Positions 35,144 to 44,380 of a DNA stretch of 64,000 nt are shown piece by piece. The position numbers and the translations under genes were made by a program. Location of the stretch: NCBI GenBank assembly GCA_963821755.1, contig CAWGEX010000003.1:1178001-1242000 (forward strand). The letters are read 5' to 3'. This stretch comes from Bog-473 sp963821755. Lineage in GTDB: Bacteria > Actinomycetota > Acidimicrobiia > Acidimicrobiales > RAAP-2. The notes beneath the pieces were generated by a model. It searched no databases and was not told the DNA's origin. It saw only the letters and a program-made list of their open reading frames with translations. The number at the start of each line of letters is the position of its first letter. Position 1 is the first letter of the stretch.

Positions 35144-36751
35144 ATGCCGACGCTCGAACGCAAGTGGTGGACGCTCATCGCGGTCTGTACCGCCATTTTC
35201 ATGCTCCTGCTCGACATCACGGTCGTCAACGTGGCCCTGCCCGACATCCAACGGGCGCTCCACTCGAGTTTTTCGGACCTGCAATGGGTCGTTGACGCCT
35301 ATTCCTTGACCCTGGCCGCCTTCCTGCTCACGGCCGGGGTGATCGGCGACATGTTCGGGCGCCGCATCGTCTTTGCGGTGGGCCTGGCCGTGTTCTCCCT
35401 GGCCTCGCTGACCTGCGGCCTCTCCACCGACTCCCTCATGCTGAACCTGTCCCGTGCGGTGCAGGGGGTGGGCGGCGCCATCATGTTCGCCACCTCGCTG
35501 GCCCTGATCGCCCAGGCCTTCCAGGGTAAGGATCGAGGGACCGCCTTCGGGATCTTCGGCGCCGTGACCGGGGGCGCCGTGGCCGTCGGCCCGCTGGTCG
35601 GCGGCGCCATCACCAGTGCCATCGGATGGCGTTGGATCTTCTTCGTCAATGTGCCCATCGGCGCGTTGGCCATCATCATCACGCTGGCCAAGATCGCCGA
35701 ATCCCGCGATCCCAGCACGCGACGGATCGACTGGATCGGCTTTGTCTCGTTCTCGCTCGGCCTCTTCATTCTGGTCTTCGCCCTGGTGCGCGGCAACGAT
35801 GACGGCTGGTCCAGCACGACCATTGTCAGCCTGTTCGTCGCCTCGGCGGTGCTCATGGTGATCTTCTTCGTCAACGAGGTGAAGACCAAGGACCCGATGC
35901 TCCGCCTGGACCTCTTCCGGAAGCCCGCGGTGGTCGGGGTATCGATGGTGGCTTTCGCCATGTCCGCCTCCATCTTCGCCATGTTCTTGTATCTGACGCT
36001 CTACATACAGGACGACCTCGGGTATGGCCCGCTCCAGGCCGGCCTCCGCTTCCTGCCCCTTACCCTCCTGGCGTTCCTGGTGGCCCCCTTCGCCGGGCGG
36101 GCCACCGTGCGCATCAAGTCGCGCTATCTGCTCGGGATCGGCATGCTCCTGATCACGGGCAGCCTGCTGCTCATGACGACTATCAACTTCGATTCGGCGT
36201 GGACCGTCCTTCTCCCCGGGTTCATCGTGGGTGGTTTCGGCATCGGCATGGTCAACCCGGTGTTGGCCTCGGCCTCGATCTCGGTGGTGGAGCCACAGCA
36301 GAGCGGCATGGCCTCGGGCACGAACAACACGTTCCGCCAGGTCGGCATCGCCACCGGCATCGCGGTGTTGGGAGCGGTCTTCCAGAGCCAGATCGTGAGC
36401 CACACGTCGGCCGCCCTGCGCCAGACGTCGATTGGCCGGATCGTGCTGCATCAGGGCGGACCGGGTCTCGCCGCAGCCATGACGGCCGGCGAGGTGCGCC
36501 AGACCTTGCCCCATGTACCTGCCTCCGCCCGGTCGACCCTCTTGCACGCCTACAAGGTCGGATTCGCCAGCAGCATGGATCATCTCATGGTCATCGGCGC
36601 CATCGTCGCGTTCATCGGCATGGTGGGGGCCTTTACCCTGGTCCATCAGCGTGACTTCGTCGTGCTGGGCGGTGGCGCTCCGGTTGGCGCACCTGAAGGC
36701 GCACCTCATGGCGCTCCGGTCGGCGCCCCTAGTGGCGGCGGGCATGCTTGA
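35144..36751 (+). CDS. MFS transporter, DHA2 (14-helix) drug exporter family
   Basis: 535 residues. TM1 contains the DHA2 motif LLDITVVNVALPDIQRAL (motif D1) and motif A appears as GVIGDMFGRRIVFAVGL; motif C-like GAVTGGAVAVGPLVGGAI follows. Proton-driven export of drugs or other amphiphiles is the usual role. The C-terminus has an odd GAP(V/E/H)G repeat tail (residues ~510-535). It diverges from the ABC-F gene and overlaps the next GNAT gene by 8 nt. Confidence 0.9.
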   Translation: MPTLERKWWTLIAVCTAIFMLLLDITVVNVALPDIQRALHSSFSDLQWVVDAYSLTLAAFLLTAGVIGDMFGRRIVFAVGLAVFSLASLTCGLSTDSLMLNLSRAVQGVGGAIMFATSLALIAQAFQGKDRGTAFGIFGAVTGGAVAVGPLVGGAITSAIGWRWIFFVNVPIGALAIIITLAKIAESRDPSTRRIDWIGFVSFSLGLFILVFALVRGNDDGWSSTTIVSLFVASAVLMVIFFVNEVKTKDPMLRLDLFRKPAVVGVSMVAFAMSASIFAMFLYLTLYIQDDLGYGPLQAGLRFLPLTLLAFLVAPFAGRATVRIKSRYLLGIGMLLITGSLLLMTTINFDSAWTVLLPGFIVGGFGIGMVNPVLASASISVVEPQQSGMASGTNNTFRQVGIATGIAVLGAVFQSQIVSHTSAALRQTSIGRIVLHQGGPGLAAAMTAGEVRQTLPHVPASARSTLLHAYKVGFASSMDHLMVIGAIVAFIGMVGAFTLVHQRDFVVLGGGAPVGAPEGAPHGAPVGAPSGGGHA

Positions 36752-37418
36752 CCCGTTCGTCCTGGAAGGTAGCCAGGTCCGACTTGAACCGCTGAGGATG
36801 GATCACATCGAGGCCCTGGTCCGTGCCGCGTCCGAAGATCGCAGCACCTACCAATGGACCTATACCCCCGACGGGCGGGAGCAGATGACGGCGTACGTGG
36901 TCGACGCTCTTGAAAAGGTCGCCTCGGGGGCCCATGTGGCCTTCGTCACCGTGCGCCGGCAGGCCGACGGTTCGGAAGTGGTCGTGGGGGCCACCCGGTA
37001 CTGCGAGATGTACTTCTGGCAGTGGCCCCCGGGGGCATCCCACCAACGCCACGGAATCCCCGACGTGGTCGATATCGGCTTCACCTGGCTGTCGGGCACG
37101 GCGCAACGATCAGTGGTGAACACCCAAGCCAAGCTCTTGATGATGGAGCACGCCTTCGGGGTGTGGCAGGTGCACCGGATCGGCTTGCAGACCGATGTGC
37201 GCAACACCCGCTCCCGAACGGCGATCGAGCGCATCGGCGGACGGCTCGATGGGATCATGCGGGCTGACCGGCCAGGATCCGACGACACGGTCCGCACCTC
37301 GGCCCGGTTTTCCATCATGGCCGAGGAATGGCCTTCAATCCGCCAACGCCTCCGTGAGCGCCTCGAGGCAGGTGCGTTGGAGCGCTCGGGGTACTCAGGC
37401 CCGATCGAGCGAGGCTGA
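36744..37418 (+). CDS. GNAT family N-acetyltransferase
   Basis: 224 residues from ATG 36744, overlapping the MFS stop. RimJ/RimL type: GSQVRLEPLRMDHIEALVRA, a VVDIGFTWLSGTAQRSVVN acetyl-CoA loop region (~105-123) and HRIGLQTDVRNTRSRTAIER (typical alpha-beta exit, N-x-R-S). Coupled to the exporter, so acetylation of an exported or toxic compound is possible (inference). The 3' end overlaps the convergent ClpS gene by 24 nt. Confidence 0.85.
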   Translation: MLDPFVLEGSQVRLEPLRMDHIEALVRAASEDRSTYQWTYTPDGREQMTAYVVDALEKVASGAHVAFVTVRRQADGSEVVVGATRYCEMYFWQWPPGASHQRHGIPDVVDIGFTWLSGTAQRSVVNTQAKLLMMEHAFGVWQVHRIGLQTDVRNTRSRTAIERIGGRLDGIMRADRPGSDDTVRTSARFSIMAEEWPSIRQRLRERLEAGALERSGYSGPIERG

Positions 37419-37706
37419 GATCTTGCGGCGGTGGAGATCCCTCACCGCCGCCTCGGCCTCGTCCTTGGGTCGAATGGCCGCCACCGCCTTGCCGGTCCGG
37501 TGGATCTTCCAGGCCAGCTGATCCGCCCGCTCCACCGAGTGGTGGAAGATCTCCACGAAGGCTTGTATGACCGTTTGGAACGTCGTGACGTCGTCATTCC
37601 ACACGATGACGGCCCACAGATCCTCGGTGGCGAAAAAGGTATCGAGATCGACGTCGTCGACGACTGACGGGTCGATGGTGGAGGGAAGTTCGAGAACCAG
37701 GGTCAT
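37395..37706 (-). CDS. clpS: ATP-dependent Clp protease adaptor ClpS
   Basis: 103 residues from ATG 37706. The ClpS core is clear: DLWAVIVWNDDVTTFQTVIQ (residues ~28-47, with the NDD substrate-pocket motif), EIFHHSVERADQLAWKIHRTG and AVAAIRPKDEAEAAVRDLHR. It binds ClpA/ClpC N-domains and passes N-end-rule substrates to the protease. The usual actinobacterial neighbours were not found here. A TTG six codons upstream is possible but no ribosome site favours it. Confidence 0.9.
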   Translation of the reverse strand: MTLVLELPSTIDPSVVDDVDLDTFFATEDLWAVIVWNDDVTTFQTVIQAFVEIFHHSVERADQLAWKIHRTGKAVAAIRPKDEAEAAVRDLHRRKISASLDRA

Positions 37707-37757
37707 AGGAGATGGCAGCCGCAAAATTGGCCCCCATCATGGTAGTCCTCCGCCCGG

Positions 37758-37763
37758 TAGCGT
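37758..37763 (+). promoter_or_regulatory. Putative -10 box (TAGCGT)
   Basis: TAGCGT 6 nt before GTG 37770 of the alcohol dehydrogenase gene. Leaderless start inferred. Confidence 0.45.
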
Positions 37764-37769
37764 GCGGTC

Positions 37770-38813
37770 GTGCGAGCCACCATCTTGCAGGGTCCGAGGG
37801 ATGTCCGGGTGGAGCAGGTGCCCGACCCCGAGCTGCCCGGTCCGAGCGGCATCATCATCACCGTCGAGCGAACCGCTATCTGTGGCTCAGACCTGCATCT
37901 CTTCCACGACGCGCCCACCGGGAGCGGGATTCAGCTCGGACACGAGGCGATCGGGACGGTTCACGAAGCAGGCCCGGCGGTGCGCACGCACTCGGTGGGT
38001 GACCGTGTGCTGGTCTCGGGCGTCATCGGGTGCGGAGTCTGCGGGCCCTGCCTGGCTGGATTGCCCAACGTGTGCCTGGCCGGCAAGTCCACGGCGTTCG
38101 GCACCGTCCCGGACCTTCCCGGTGGGCAGGCCGAGGCGATGGCCGTTCCATTCGCCGACACCTTTGCCTTGCGCATCCCCGAAGGCGTGGGCGATGAAGA
38201 AGCGGTCCTCCTGACCGACATCCTGCCCACGGGCTATCTGGGCGCGGCGCGAGCCGACATCCGACCCGGGTCAACCGTGGTGGTGGTCGGGCTCGGTCCG
38301 GTCGGCATCATGGCCCTCCAGTGCGCACGACTCTTCGGCCCGGCCCGCATCCTCGCCATCGACATGGTCCCGGAGCGCCTAGCCCGGGCCGAGCGGATGG
38401 GGGCCGAACCGATCGACGCCCGGGTGGCCCCCGGATCACAACAGGTTCTCGCGGCCACGGGCGGGCGAGGCGCGGAATCGGTCATCGAAGCCATCGGCGC
38501 CGATGCCACGGTGGTCGATGCCATCTCCTGCGCAGCGACCGGTGGCACCGTCTCGGTGGTCGGTGTCAATCTGACCATGGATCTCGCCTTCCCCATGGGG
38601 TTGGTGTTCCTGAAGAGCCTGACCCTACGGACGATCTTCGCACCGGTGCCCAGCACCTGGTCGGCGTTGGTGCCCCTGGTGCAGGCCGGGAGGTTCTCGC
38701 TGGCCGATACCTTCACCCATCACATGGGTCTGAGCCAGGCGGCCGAGGCGTATCAGCTCTTCGACTCCCGCCGCGACGGTGTCTTGAAGGTCTTGCTCGA
38801 CACGATGAACTGA
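37770..38813 (+). CDS. Zinc-dependent alcohol dehydrogenase (MDR family)
   Basis: 347 residues. Catalytic zinc ligands: Cys in AICGSDLH (C~38) and the GHEAIG His-Glu (~59). The structural-zinc loop GCGVCGPCLAGLPNVC carries four Cys (~85-100). The NAD(P) loop VVVVGLGPVGIMALQCARL is at ~165. It oxidises an alcohol or formaldehyde-like adduct; no specific substrate. The start is leaderless. The 3' end overlaps the convergent membrane-protein gene by 61 nt. Confidence 0.9.
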   Translation: MRATILQGPRDVRVEQVPDPELPGPSGIIITVERTAICGSDLHLFHDAPTGSGIQLGHEAIGTVHEAGPAVRTHSVGDRVLVSGVIGCGVCGPCLAGLPNVCLAGKSTAFGTVPDLPGGQAEAMAVPFADTFALRIPEGVGDEEAVLLTDILPTGYLGAARADIRPGSTVVVVGLGPVGIMALQCARLFGPARILAIDMVPERLARAERMGAEPIDARVAPGSQQVLAATGGRGAESVIEAIGADATVVDAISCAATGGTVSVVGVNLTMDLAFPMGLVFLKSLTLRTIFAPVPSTWSALVPLVQAGRFSLADTFTHHMGLSQAAEAYQLFDSRRDGVLKVLLDTMN

Positions 38814-39916
38814 GTCCCTTCCGGGTGATCGGGGGTCCGGTTGAGCACACCGGGCCGTTCGGCCGGCCCCATGATCGGTTGCGCCAGCAGCCACGGTGCG
38901 GGCGGGGGCAGGGTCAACCGAGTGAGGCTGTCGACGATCGATTCGTAGTTGATTCGCCACCCTTGGAAGTGGCGCCACGAGTCCTCGAGGTCGCGGTCCA
39001 TCGGAAAATGCACCTGCTCGAGACGCCGGTAGCCCTGGACGAACTCCTCGCGGGTCAGTCTGATGCCCGCGGTCGGCAGGGGGTCGACATCATGTGGGAT
39101 GTGAAGCGCCCGGGCCATGGACCGGAGGCACCCCGTTCCCATGGTGAGGCAGAGGCGCGCCTGCCGAGGAGTCTCGTCTGGGTTGACGGCGTGATACAGC
39201 GCGGCCGAGTCCATCATGGCCACCAGGCTCAAGAGCCAACCCCGTGAGGAAACAGGCGATCGGAACCAGATGAGGGCTGGGTAGTTGGCGTGGCTCTCGG
39301 AAACTGCGGCGGCCCAGCGTTCCCAGTCCGCGTAGAGCGGCGGGAGTTCGTCGATGTTGCCCAACATGTGGTGACGGGCCAGGATCTCCGGCCCCCAGGC
39401 CGGGGTGCCCGATCGGCTCGCCAGCAGTGTCACTTCCGTCTCACGCGTGGCAAAGGCGTTGTAGAGCGCGGGCAGGTAGGCGATTTCGAGTGCCACCACC
39501 AGGAGACCGACCCCGGCCGCCGTGATCTCGAACGCCTTGGCCCCGGGGTGCGATGCGGTGGCGATGCCGAGGGTGAAGACCGACGAGCCGGCGATGGCCA
39601 GGGCCGAGCCGAAGTCGAGACCACTGGCCCACCAGACCATGAGACCGAAGCCCAGCACGAGGAGGAGCAGCCATGACATGAAGAGGAGGATCATGGCAGC
39701 GGGCCCCGTAAACGACATGAGCCGATCACGCAGCTCATAGGTGGGAAGCCGAGGCACCAGGCGCCGGGCCGAACCACCGAGGACACGACCGATGACCCGC
39801 ATGACCCGAGACGAAGTCGCCCGAGGCACCACCAGTCCGGTAAAGACGCTCAACGCGGTGCCGACAATGACGAGGATGCCCAGGACGAGGGCGGCGAGAC
39901 GAAGGGCGGTCTCCAC
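38753..39916 (-). CDS. Multi-pass membrane protein, possibly channel-like
   Basis: 387 residues from GTG 39916. Hydrophobic segments at ~5-31, ~70-97, ~105-120 and ~127-150, then a long soluble C-terminus (~160-387) of unknown fold with W/Y-rich patches. The short third segment SSVFTLGIATASHPG between two helices recalls a pore loop of two-TM channels, though it lacks TVGYG. It is predicted to sit in the cytoplasmic membrane. Ion-channel function is a guess only. CAGGAT lies 6 nt upstream of the start. Confidence 0.65.
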   Translation of the reverse strand: METALRLAALVLGILVIVGTALSVFTGLVVPRATSSRVMRVIGRVLGGSARRLVPRLPTYELRDRLMSFTGPAAMILLFMSWLLLLVLGFGLMVWWASGLDFGSALAIAGSSVFTLGIATASHPGAKAFEITAAGVGLLVVALEIAYLPALYNAFATRETEVTLLASRSGTPAWGPEILARHHMLGNIDELPPLYADWERWAAAVSESHANYPALIWFRSPVSSRGWLLSLVAMMDSAALYHAVNPDETPRQARLCLTMGTGCLRSMARALHIPHDVDPLPTAGIRLTREEFVQGYRRLEQVHFPMDRDLEDSWRHFQGWRINYESIVDSLTRLTLPPPAPWLLAQPIMGPAERPGVLNRTPDHPEGTQFIVSSKTFKTPSRRESKS

Positions 39917-39922
39917 GCCGTC

Positions 39923-39928
39923 ATCCTG
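39923..39928 (-). promoter_or_regulatory. Putative -10 box (CAGGAT)
   Basis: Minus-strand CAGGAT 6 nt before GTG 39916. The flanking bases repeat those before the gene at 37 (GGCAGGATG..GGCGTG). Confidence 0.4.
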
Positions 39929-40021
39929 CCATGCGGCTCCGCGTAGACACCGTGGAGGAGTACGATCCCCGCGTCGCCGAGGAGCGAGGAACGATGGGGC
40001 CGTTCCCGACCCGTCGACCGA

Positions 40022-40027
40022 TACCGT
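40022..40027 (+). promoter_or_regulatory. Putative -10 box (TACCGT)
   Basis: TACCGT 7 nt before ATG 40035, no ribosome-binding site. Confidence 0.45.
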
Positions 40028-40034
40028 GGAACGC

Positions 40035-40628
40035 ATGGATGCGACGGAACTCGTGGTGGCTGACGCGGCGGCATGGCAGGATTGGTTGCGCCGACACCAC
40101 GGGCAATCGCCGGGAGTCTGGCTCGTCCTGGCCAAGAAGGGCACGGTCGATCCGACAGCGCTCTCGTATGATCAGGCACTCGACGAGGCGATCTGTTTTG
40201 GATGGATCGACGGTCAAATCGGACGCAGGGACTCGACAACGTTTCGTCGACGGTTCACCCCGCGGAAAGCTCGGAGTCCATGGTCCCAGAGGAACACGGT
40301 CATCGCGAAGAGGTTGATCGCCACCGGCCGGATGCAACCAGCGGGGGAGGCGGAGTTGGCGAGCGCCAAGAGCGACGGCCGCTGGGACGCCGCCTACGCC
40401 AGCCAGTCAACCATTGAGGTCCCCGATGATCTGTCGAACGCCTTGGCCGCCCAACCACGTGCACGGGCGATGTTCGAGCTCCTCACCAGCCAGAATCGAT
40501 ACGCCGTGCTCTATCGAATTGGGAACGCCAAGAAAGCAGAGACCCGAGCCAAGCGCATAGACCAGTTCGTGGCCATGCTGGCTCGGGGAGAAACCATCTA
40601 TCCCCAGGCCCGTTCCCTCGCCGACTGA
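40035..40628 (+). CDS. YdeI/OmpD-associated family protein
   Basis: 197 residues. WQDWLRRHHGQSPGVWLVLA, AICFGWIDGQIGRRDSTTF and RRRFTPRKARSPWSQRN at the N-terminal side and YAVLYRIGNAKKAETRAKRI at the C-terminus are hallmarks of the bacteriocin-protection/YdeI family. Biochemical function is not known; homologues have been linked to resistance to peptides in a few species. Leaderless-type start at ATG 40035; the longer upstream frame is rejected. Confidence 0.8.
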   Translation: MDATELVVADAAAWQDWLRRHHGQSPGVWLVLAKKGTVDPTALSYDQALDEAICFGWIDGQIGRRDSTTFRRRFTPRKARSPWSQRNTVIAKRLIATGRMQPAGEAELASAKSDGRWDAAYASQSTIEVPDDLSNALAAQPRARAMFELLTSQNRYAVLYRIGNAKKAETRAKRIDQFVAMLARGETIYPQARSLAD

Positions 40629-40682
40629 GGCCCGAGAGCCGGAGCCGCCGGCTTGCTTGACCCAAGTGCTGACCTGCGATAT

Positions 40683-42506
40683 CTAGACCCGGACCTCACT
40701 CTGGCCGACGAGGCGAGCCAGCTCCTCGTTCACGCGAGCATCGTGTTCCATGGCGTCACGGCGAGCCGAAGCCGGCCGCCACCGGCCCTTGGTCAGCCAG
40801 ATCAGCGGGATGAAGACGACCATGCCGGCCAGGTCGACGTAGAACCAGTGCTGCCACTGGTGCGGCGCTTCCTTCTGTGCCGCGCTCAAATCCAACAAGG
40901 CCGCCTGATTGGCCTGGATGAAGGTCAGCTGGGCCTGGTAGGGCTGGACGAGTGCCTTCAGCTGGGTCTCGAATTTGGCCAGCTCGGCCAGGCCCTTGGC
41001 TCCGAAGGCCTTCGTGGCCGCGGCGATATTGGCCGGCGATGGATCCGCCCCCACCCGAGCGGCCGCCGCCGGGTCCTTGGCCAGCAAGGTCAGGAGCGGC
41101 TGGTGCTCGGTGGCGAAGGCGATGGTCTTCGGATGCGTGCCCACGAAGGCCTGAATGGTCTGGCCATCTATGACCTTCTGCGCCACCGGGAGGTTGTCGA
41201 CGATCGGGTTGACGCTGGTGATGACCAGCGGCAAGAAGATGAACGAGAGGCCGACGGTGAGTCGGAGGATCCAGCCCCACAGGGCCAGACCGGTACCCAC
41301 CAGCGCCGGATTCTTGTCTTCGACACTCTCGGTGTAGCCGGCCATCCACGGGGCGAACACCAGCGACAGGCCCAGAGCCAGCAACATGGCTTCGATGGCC
41401 AGGGTGTAGTAGCCGGTGTGGGCGTGCGTGGCGTTGCCCAGGAACACGAACAGCATCACGATGGAGACCACCGCACCGACCAGCATGAACGGCTTGCGCA
41501 CCTTGAGCGTGTCGGAGAGGACGCCGACGACGACCAGCGACACCATATCGGCACCCCAGAACCAGGTGTTCAATCCATTGGCTTGGGTCACCGTGAACCC
41601 CGCACCGTTGGGATTCTGGAAGATGACGGGGTAGTAGATGGTGAACAGGCTGGCCGCGGCGTAGTACACCAGAAGGAACAGGGCGATGCCGATGGACATC
41701 CCGACCAGGTCCCATTTGAGGATCTGCTTCCAGGGCTTCTCGGTCGCCTCCACCAGTTGGCGATCGCTCAGGCCACGCGCCCGCGCCTCGACCAGAGCCT
41801 GGTCCCGGGCCGACACCATCAGTTGGTCTCGGAGCTGAGCGGACAGATCCTTCAAGAAGACCAGCGAAATAGCGAAGACGACCAGCGCGGCGACACCGGA
41901 AATGACGAATTGACTCTTCCAATGGGTTTGCCCGAAGTGGTCCAACGTGTGCAGTGCCACCAGCGAGGTGATGAGGCTCCCCGCCACCGGGCCGATGGTC
42001 CAAAAGCCCATGGCCGATGCTCGACCGAGCTGGGGGCTGAAGTCCCGAACCAGGGCCGGGGTGGCCACCAGGATCGCTCCCTCGACAATGCCGATCAAGC
42101 ACGTGACGGCGGCGTACGACCACTCGCCGGTGCACAGCGGGATACCGATTGCGGTGAGAAGTCCGACGATCAGCAGTCCGTAAATCACCACGTTGGTGCG
42201 GCCCAGCCGGTCGGTCCGGCCGGCCGGCAACGACGCGAACGCGCCCAACAAGTTCGAGACGACGATGATCCCGATGTAGAAGGCAAAACTCATGTGGAAG
42301 CCGGCCAGGATGTTCGGCGTCACTCCGGTCTGCGTGTAGTAGACGTAGTAGAGAATGACCGTGGCCAACACGGCCAGCGTGAGGTAGCCCCAGCGCCGGC
42401 TGCCCTGTGGATACTCGTCGATGGTGTGGTCGAAGAGAAATTTGCCGAGTGGACTCCGAACCGACGGTTGACCCGCCGCAGCCGTAGAAGGTGCTCCTGG
42501 ACTCAT
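40683..42506 (-). CDS. MFS transporter with large extra-membrane loop
   Basis: 607 residues. About 12 membrane helices in a typical MFS pattern with RTDRLGRTNVVIYGLL (motif A-like) and FSPQLGRASAMGFWTIGPVA. Unusual is a hydrophilic stretch of ~115 residues (~445-560, Ala/Lys/Gln-rich helical, including KTIAFATEHQPLLTLLAKDP) before the last helix. ATG 42506 has a GGGGTGA site; a start nine codons earlier is possible. It lies 38 nt downstream of the AtuA-type gene on the same strand, so it may import that operon's substrate. Confidence 0.8.
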   Translation of the reverse strand: MSPGAPSTAAAGQPSVRSPLGKFLFDHTIDEYPQGSRRWGYLTLAVLATVILYYVYYTQTGVTPNILAGFHMSFAFYIGIIVVSNLLGAFASLPAGRTDRLGRTNVVIYGLLIVGLLTAIGIPLCTGEWSYAAVTCLIGIVEGAILVATPALVRDFSPQLGRASAMGFWTIGPVAGSLITSLVALHTLDHFGQTHWKSQFVISGVAALVVFAISLVFLKDLSAQLRDQLMVSARDQALVEARARGLSDRQLVEATEKPWKQILKWDLVGMSIGIALFLLVYYAAASLFTIYYPVIFQNPNGAGFTVTQANGLNTWFWGADMVSLVVVGVLSDTLKVRKPFMLVGAVVSIVMLFVFLGNATHAHTGYYTLAIEAMLLALGLSLVFAPWMAGYTESVEDKNPALVGTGLALWGWILRLTVGLSFIFLPLVITSVNPIVDNLPVAQKVIDGQTIQAFVGTHPKTIAFATEHQPLLTLLAKDPAAAARVGADPSPANIAAATKAFGAKGLAELAKFETQLKALVQPYQAQLTFIQANQAALLDLSAAQKEAPHQWQHWFYVDLAGMVVFIPLIWLTKGRWRPASARRDAMEHDARVNEELARLVGQSEVRV

Positions 42507-42544
42507 GTCGTCACCCCGGTTTCCGTACCCCACGAATGGGAAAC

Positions 42545-44380
42545 TCAGTTCTCCCCATCGAACCTAGCGCGCCCTGCCCCATCTAGCGCTGCCAAACGCT
42601 TGGCCGGAGCTCCCGTCGAGACCAGTTCGGGGGGCACCGAGCAGGGGCGCGACCGGAGGAGTTCGGCCAGCCCCTTGGCCTGGGTATCCAAACGAAGGTT
42701 TGAGGCCACACCCCAGCCCAAGATGCCGTGCACGACGAAGTTGACGGCACCGAGGTTGGGAAGCGGATATCGACTGATCTCGAAGGCGGCCGCCTCGGGC
42801 AGGATCGCTCGGAACTGGGCGACCTCGAAGGTGTGGAGCAGCCATTGAGCCACCAGGTCGCTGTCGGCCCACAGCCCGACGTTGGCGTCCCCACCTTTGT
42901 CCCCCGACCGTCCCCCCACCAGCACCCAGAGCGGCACGGTGATGGGTGACGCCGAGAGGGAGGCGGGAGGGATGGAGGGGGTGGAAGGGGTGGGAGCGGA
43001 CATCGGCTCGGCCCGAAGCGTCGGTTCGCCGCGGTGGGATCGTGGCGAATTGCTGATGGCCGCGCCATCGCAGGCAATCCGCGGCGTGACCTCGTCGGCC
43101 ACCACGGTGGTGGGCCAGTACCGAGCGACCGCTTGGGCCGGCGTGGGGGCGGACGTGAAGAAGGTTCCGGGGTAGCTGGCCAGGCTCGTCTCGACCACTG
43201 CGCCGGAGAAGGCTCGACCGACCGAGCCCTCGTCGTCACCTCGCACGGCCAGGCGAAGGAACGCCATGCCCTCGCCGCTGAGATCACCCGCGAGATCCTC
43301 CGACGTCTCCGAGAACGACGCGCGGCCGGCCGGGATGCCGGCCCATACGGTGTCGGCAGCCAAGCGAGCCTTCTGCTCCACCAATGCTCCGGTGATGGCC
43401 AGCGTCATGGAATTGCGCCACCCACCCTCGAGATTGGCCGTCACCTTGAGGGTCGGTGGCGGCGGCTCACCCACCACCCCGGCGATCCGGACGCGATCCG
43501 GGCCTTCCTGCCCCAACGCGATGGTGTCGAAGCGGGCGACGGCGTCGGGACTCAGGTAGCGCGGGCCCGCAATCTCGTACAGGAGCTGAGCCGTGACGGT
43601 GCCGACGGTGACGGCTCCCCCGGTGCCGGGGTGTTTGGTAATGACCGACGATCCGTCGGGATGAAGCTCTGCGATGGGGAACCCGATATGGGTGGGATCG
43701 GGAATCTCGTCAAAGAAGGCGTAGTTCCCACCGCAGCACTGCGCGCCACACTCGATGACGTGCCCGGCCACCACGGCGCCCGCGATGTGGTCGAGCTCGC
43801 CGTCACGCCAACCGAAGGCGTGCAGCGCGGGACCCACGATCACCGAAGCGTCGGTGACGCGGCCGGTCACCACCACCTGCGCCCCCGCCCCCAGGGCGTC
43901 GGCAATCGGTCGCGCTCCCAGGTAGGCGTTTGCCGTCACCAACTCGGCGTCCGTCGGTAGCGGCTCATCCGTATCGAGGTTGACGAAGGGCCATCCGTCG
44001 GCCTGCAGAGTCGGGACACGATCGGTGATGTCGTCACCGGAGATCGACGCCACCCGAACGTCCAGCCCTTGACGTCGAGCCAATTCGGTTACGGCCGCCG
44101 CCAGTCCTTCAGGGTTGAGCCCGCCGGCGTTGGAGACAATGGTGATGCCGCGCTCCAGACAGGCGGGGAGCACCTCCTCGAGTTGCCGGAGGAAGGTGCG
44201 GGCGTAGCCTCCACTGCGCTCACGCGTCTTGTGCAGGATGTACATGGTCAATTCGGCCAACCAGTCACCCGTCAGGACGTCGATCGGACCGCCGGACACC
44301 ATCTCCTCGGCGGCGGAGAGGCGATCGCCGAAGAACCCGCTGCAGTTGGCCACCCGCAGGACCGACGGGGTGGGGGTCAC
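42545..44380 (-). CDS. AtuA-type (DUF1446) acyclic terpene utilisation protein, with C-terminal AtuA-like domain
   Basis: 611 residues. RVANCSGFFGDRLSAAEEMV at the N-terminus, VSNAGGLNPEGLAAAV and VTGRVTDASVIVGPALHAFG are signatures of the AtuA/DUF1446 family, essential for geraniol/citronellol use in Pseudomonas but of unknown catalysis. The last ~105 residues (LVGGRSGDKGGDANVGLW, RYPLPNLGAVNFVVHGILG) are the AtuA-like domain, fused here in one chain after a Pro/Ser-rich linker (~475-510). GTG 44380 overlaps the carboxylase stop by 4 nt. Confidence 0.85.
   Translation of the reverse strand: MTPTPSVLRVANCSGFFGDRLSAAEEMVSGGPIDVLTGDWLAELTMYILHKTRERSGGYARTFLRQLEEVLPACLERGITIVSNAGGLNPEGLAAAVTELARRQGLDVRVASISGDDITDRVPTLQADGWPFVNLDTDEPLPTDAELVTANAYLGARPIADALGAGAQVVVTGRVTDASVIVGPALHAFGWRDGELDHIAGAVVAGHVIECGAQCCGGNYAFFDEIPDPTHIGFPIAELHPDGSSVITKHPGTGGAVTVGTVTAQLLYEIAGPRYLSPDAVARFDTIALGQEGPDRVRIAGVVGEPPPPTLKVTANLEGGWRNSMTLAITGALVEQKARLAADTVWAGIPAGRASFSETSEDLAGDLSGEGMAFLRLAVRGDDEGSVGRAFSGAVVETSLASYPGTFFTSAPTPAQAVARYWPTTVVADEVTPRIACDGAAISNSPRSHRGEPTLRAEPMSAPTPSTPSIPPASLSASPITVPLWVLVGGRSGDKGGDANVGLWADSDLVAQWLLHTFEVAQFRAILPEAAAFEISRYPLPNLGAVNFVVHGILGWGVASNLRLDTQAKGLAELLRSRPCSVPPELVSTGAPAKRLAALDGAGRARFDGEN

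Noticed and set aside
35096..36745. 549-residue minus-strand ORF rich in His, Glu and Gly
   Set aside because: It is the shadow of the DHA2 transporter; its low-complexity charged composition is typical of antisense to a membrane protein.
40653..42848. 731-residue plus-strand ORF
   Set aside because: It is antisense to the MFS and AtuA-type genes and low-complexity throughout.
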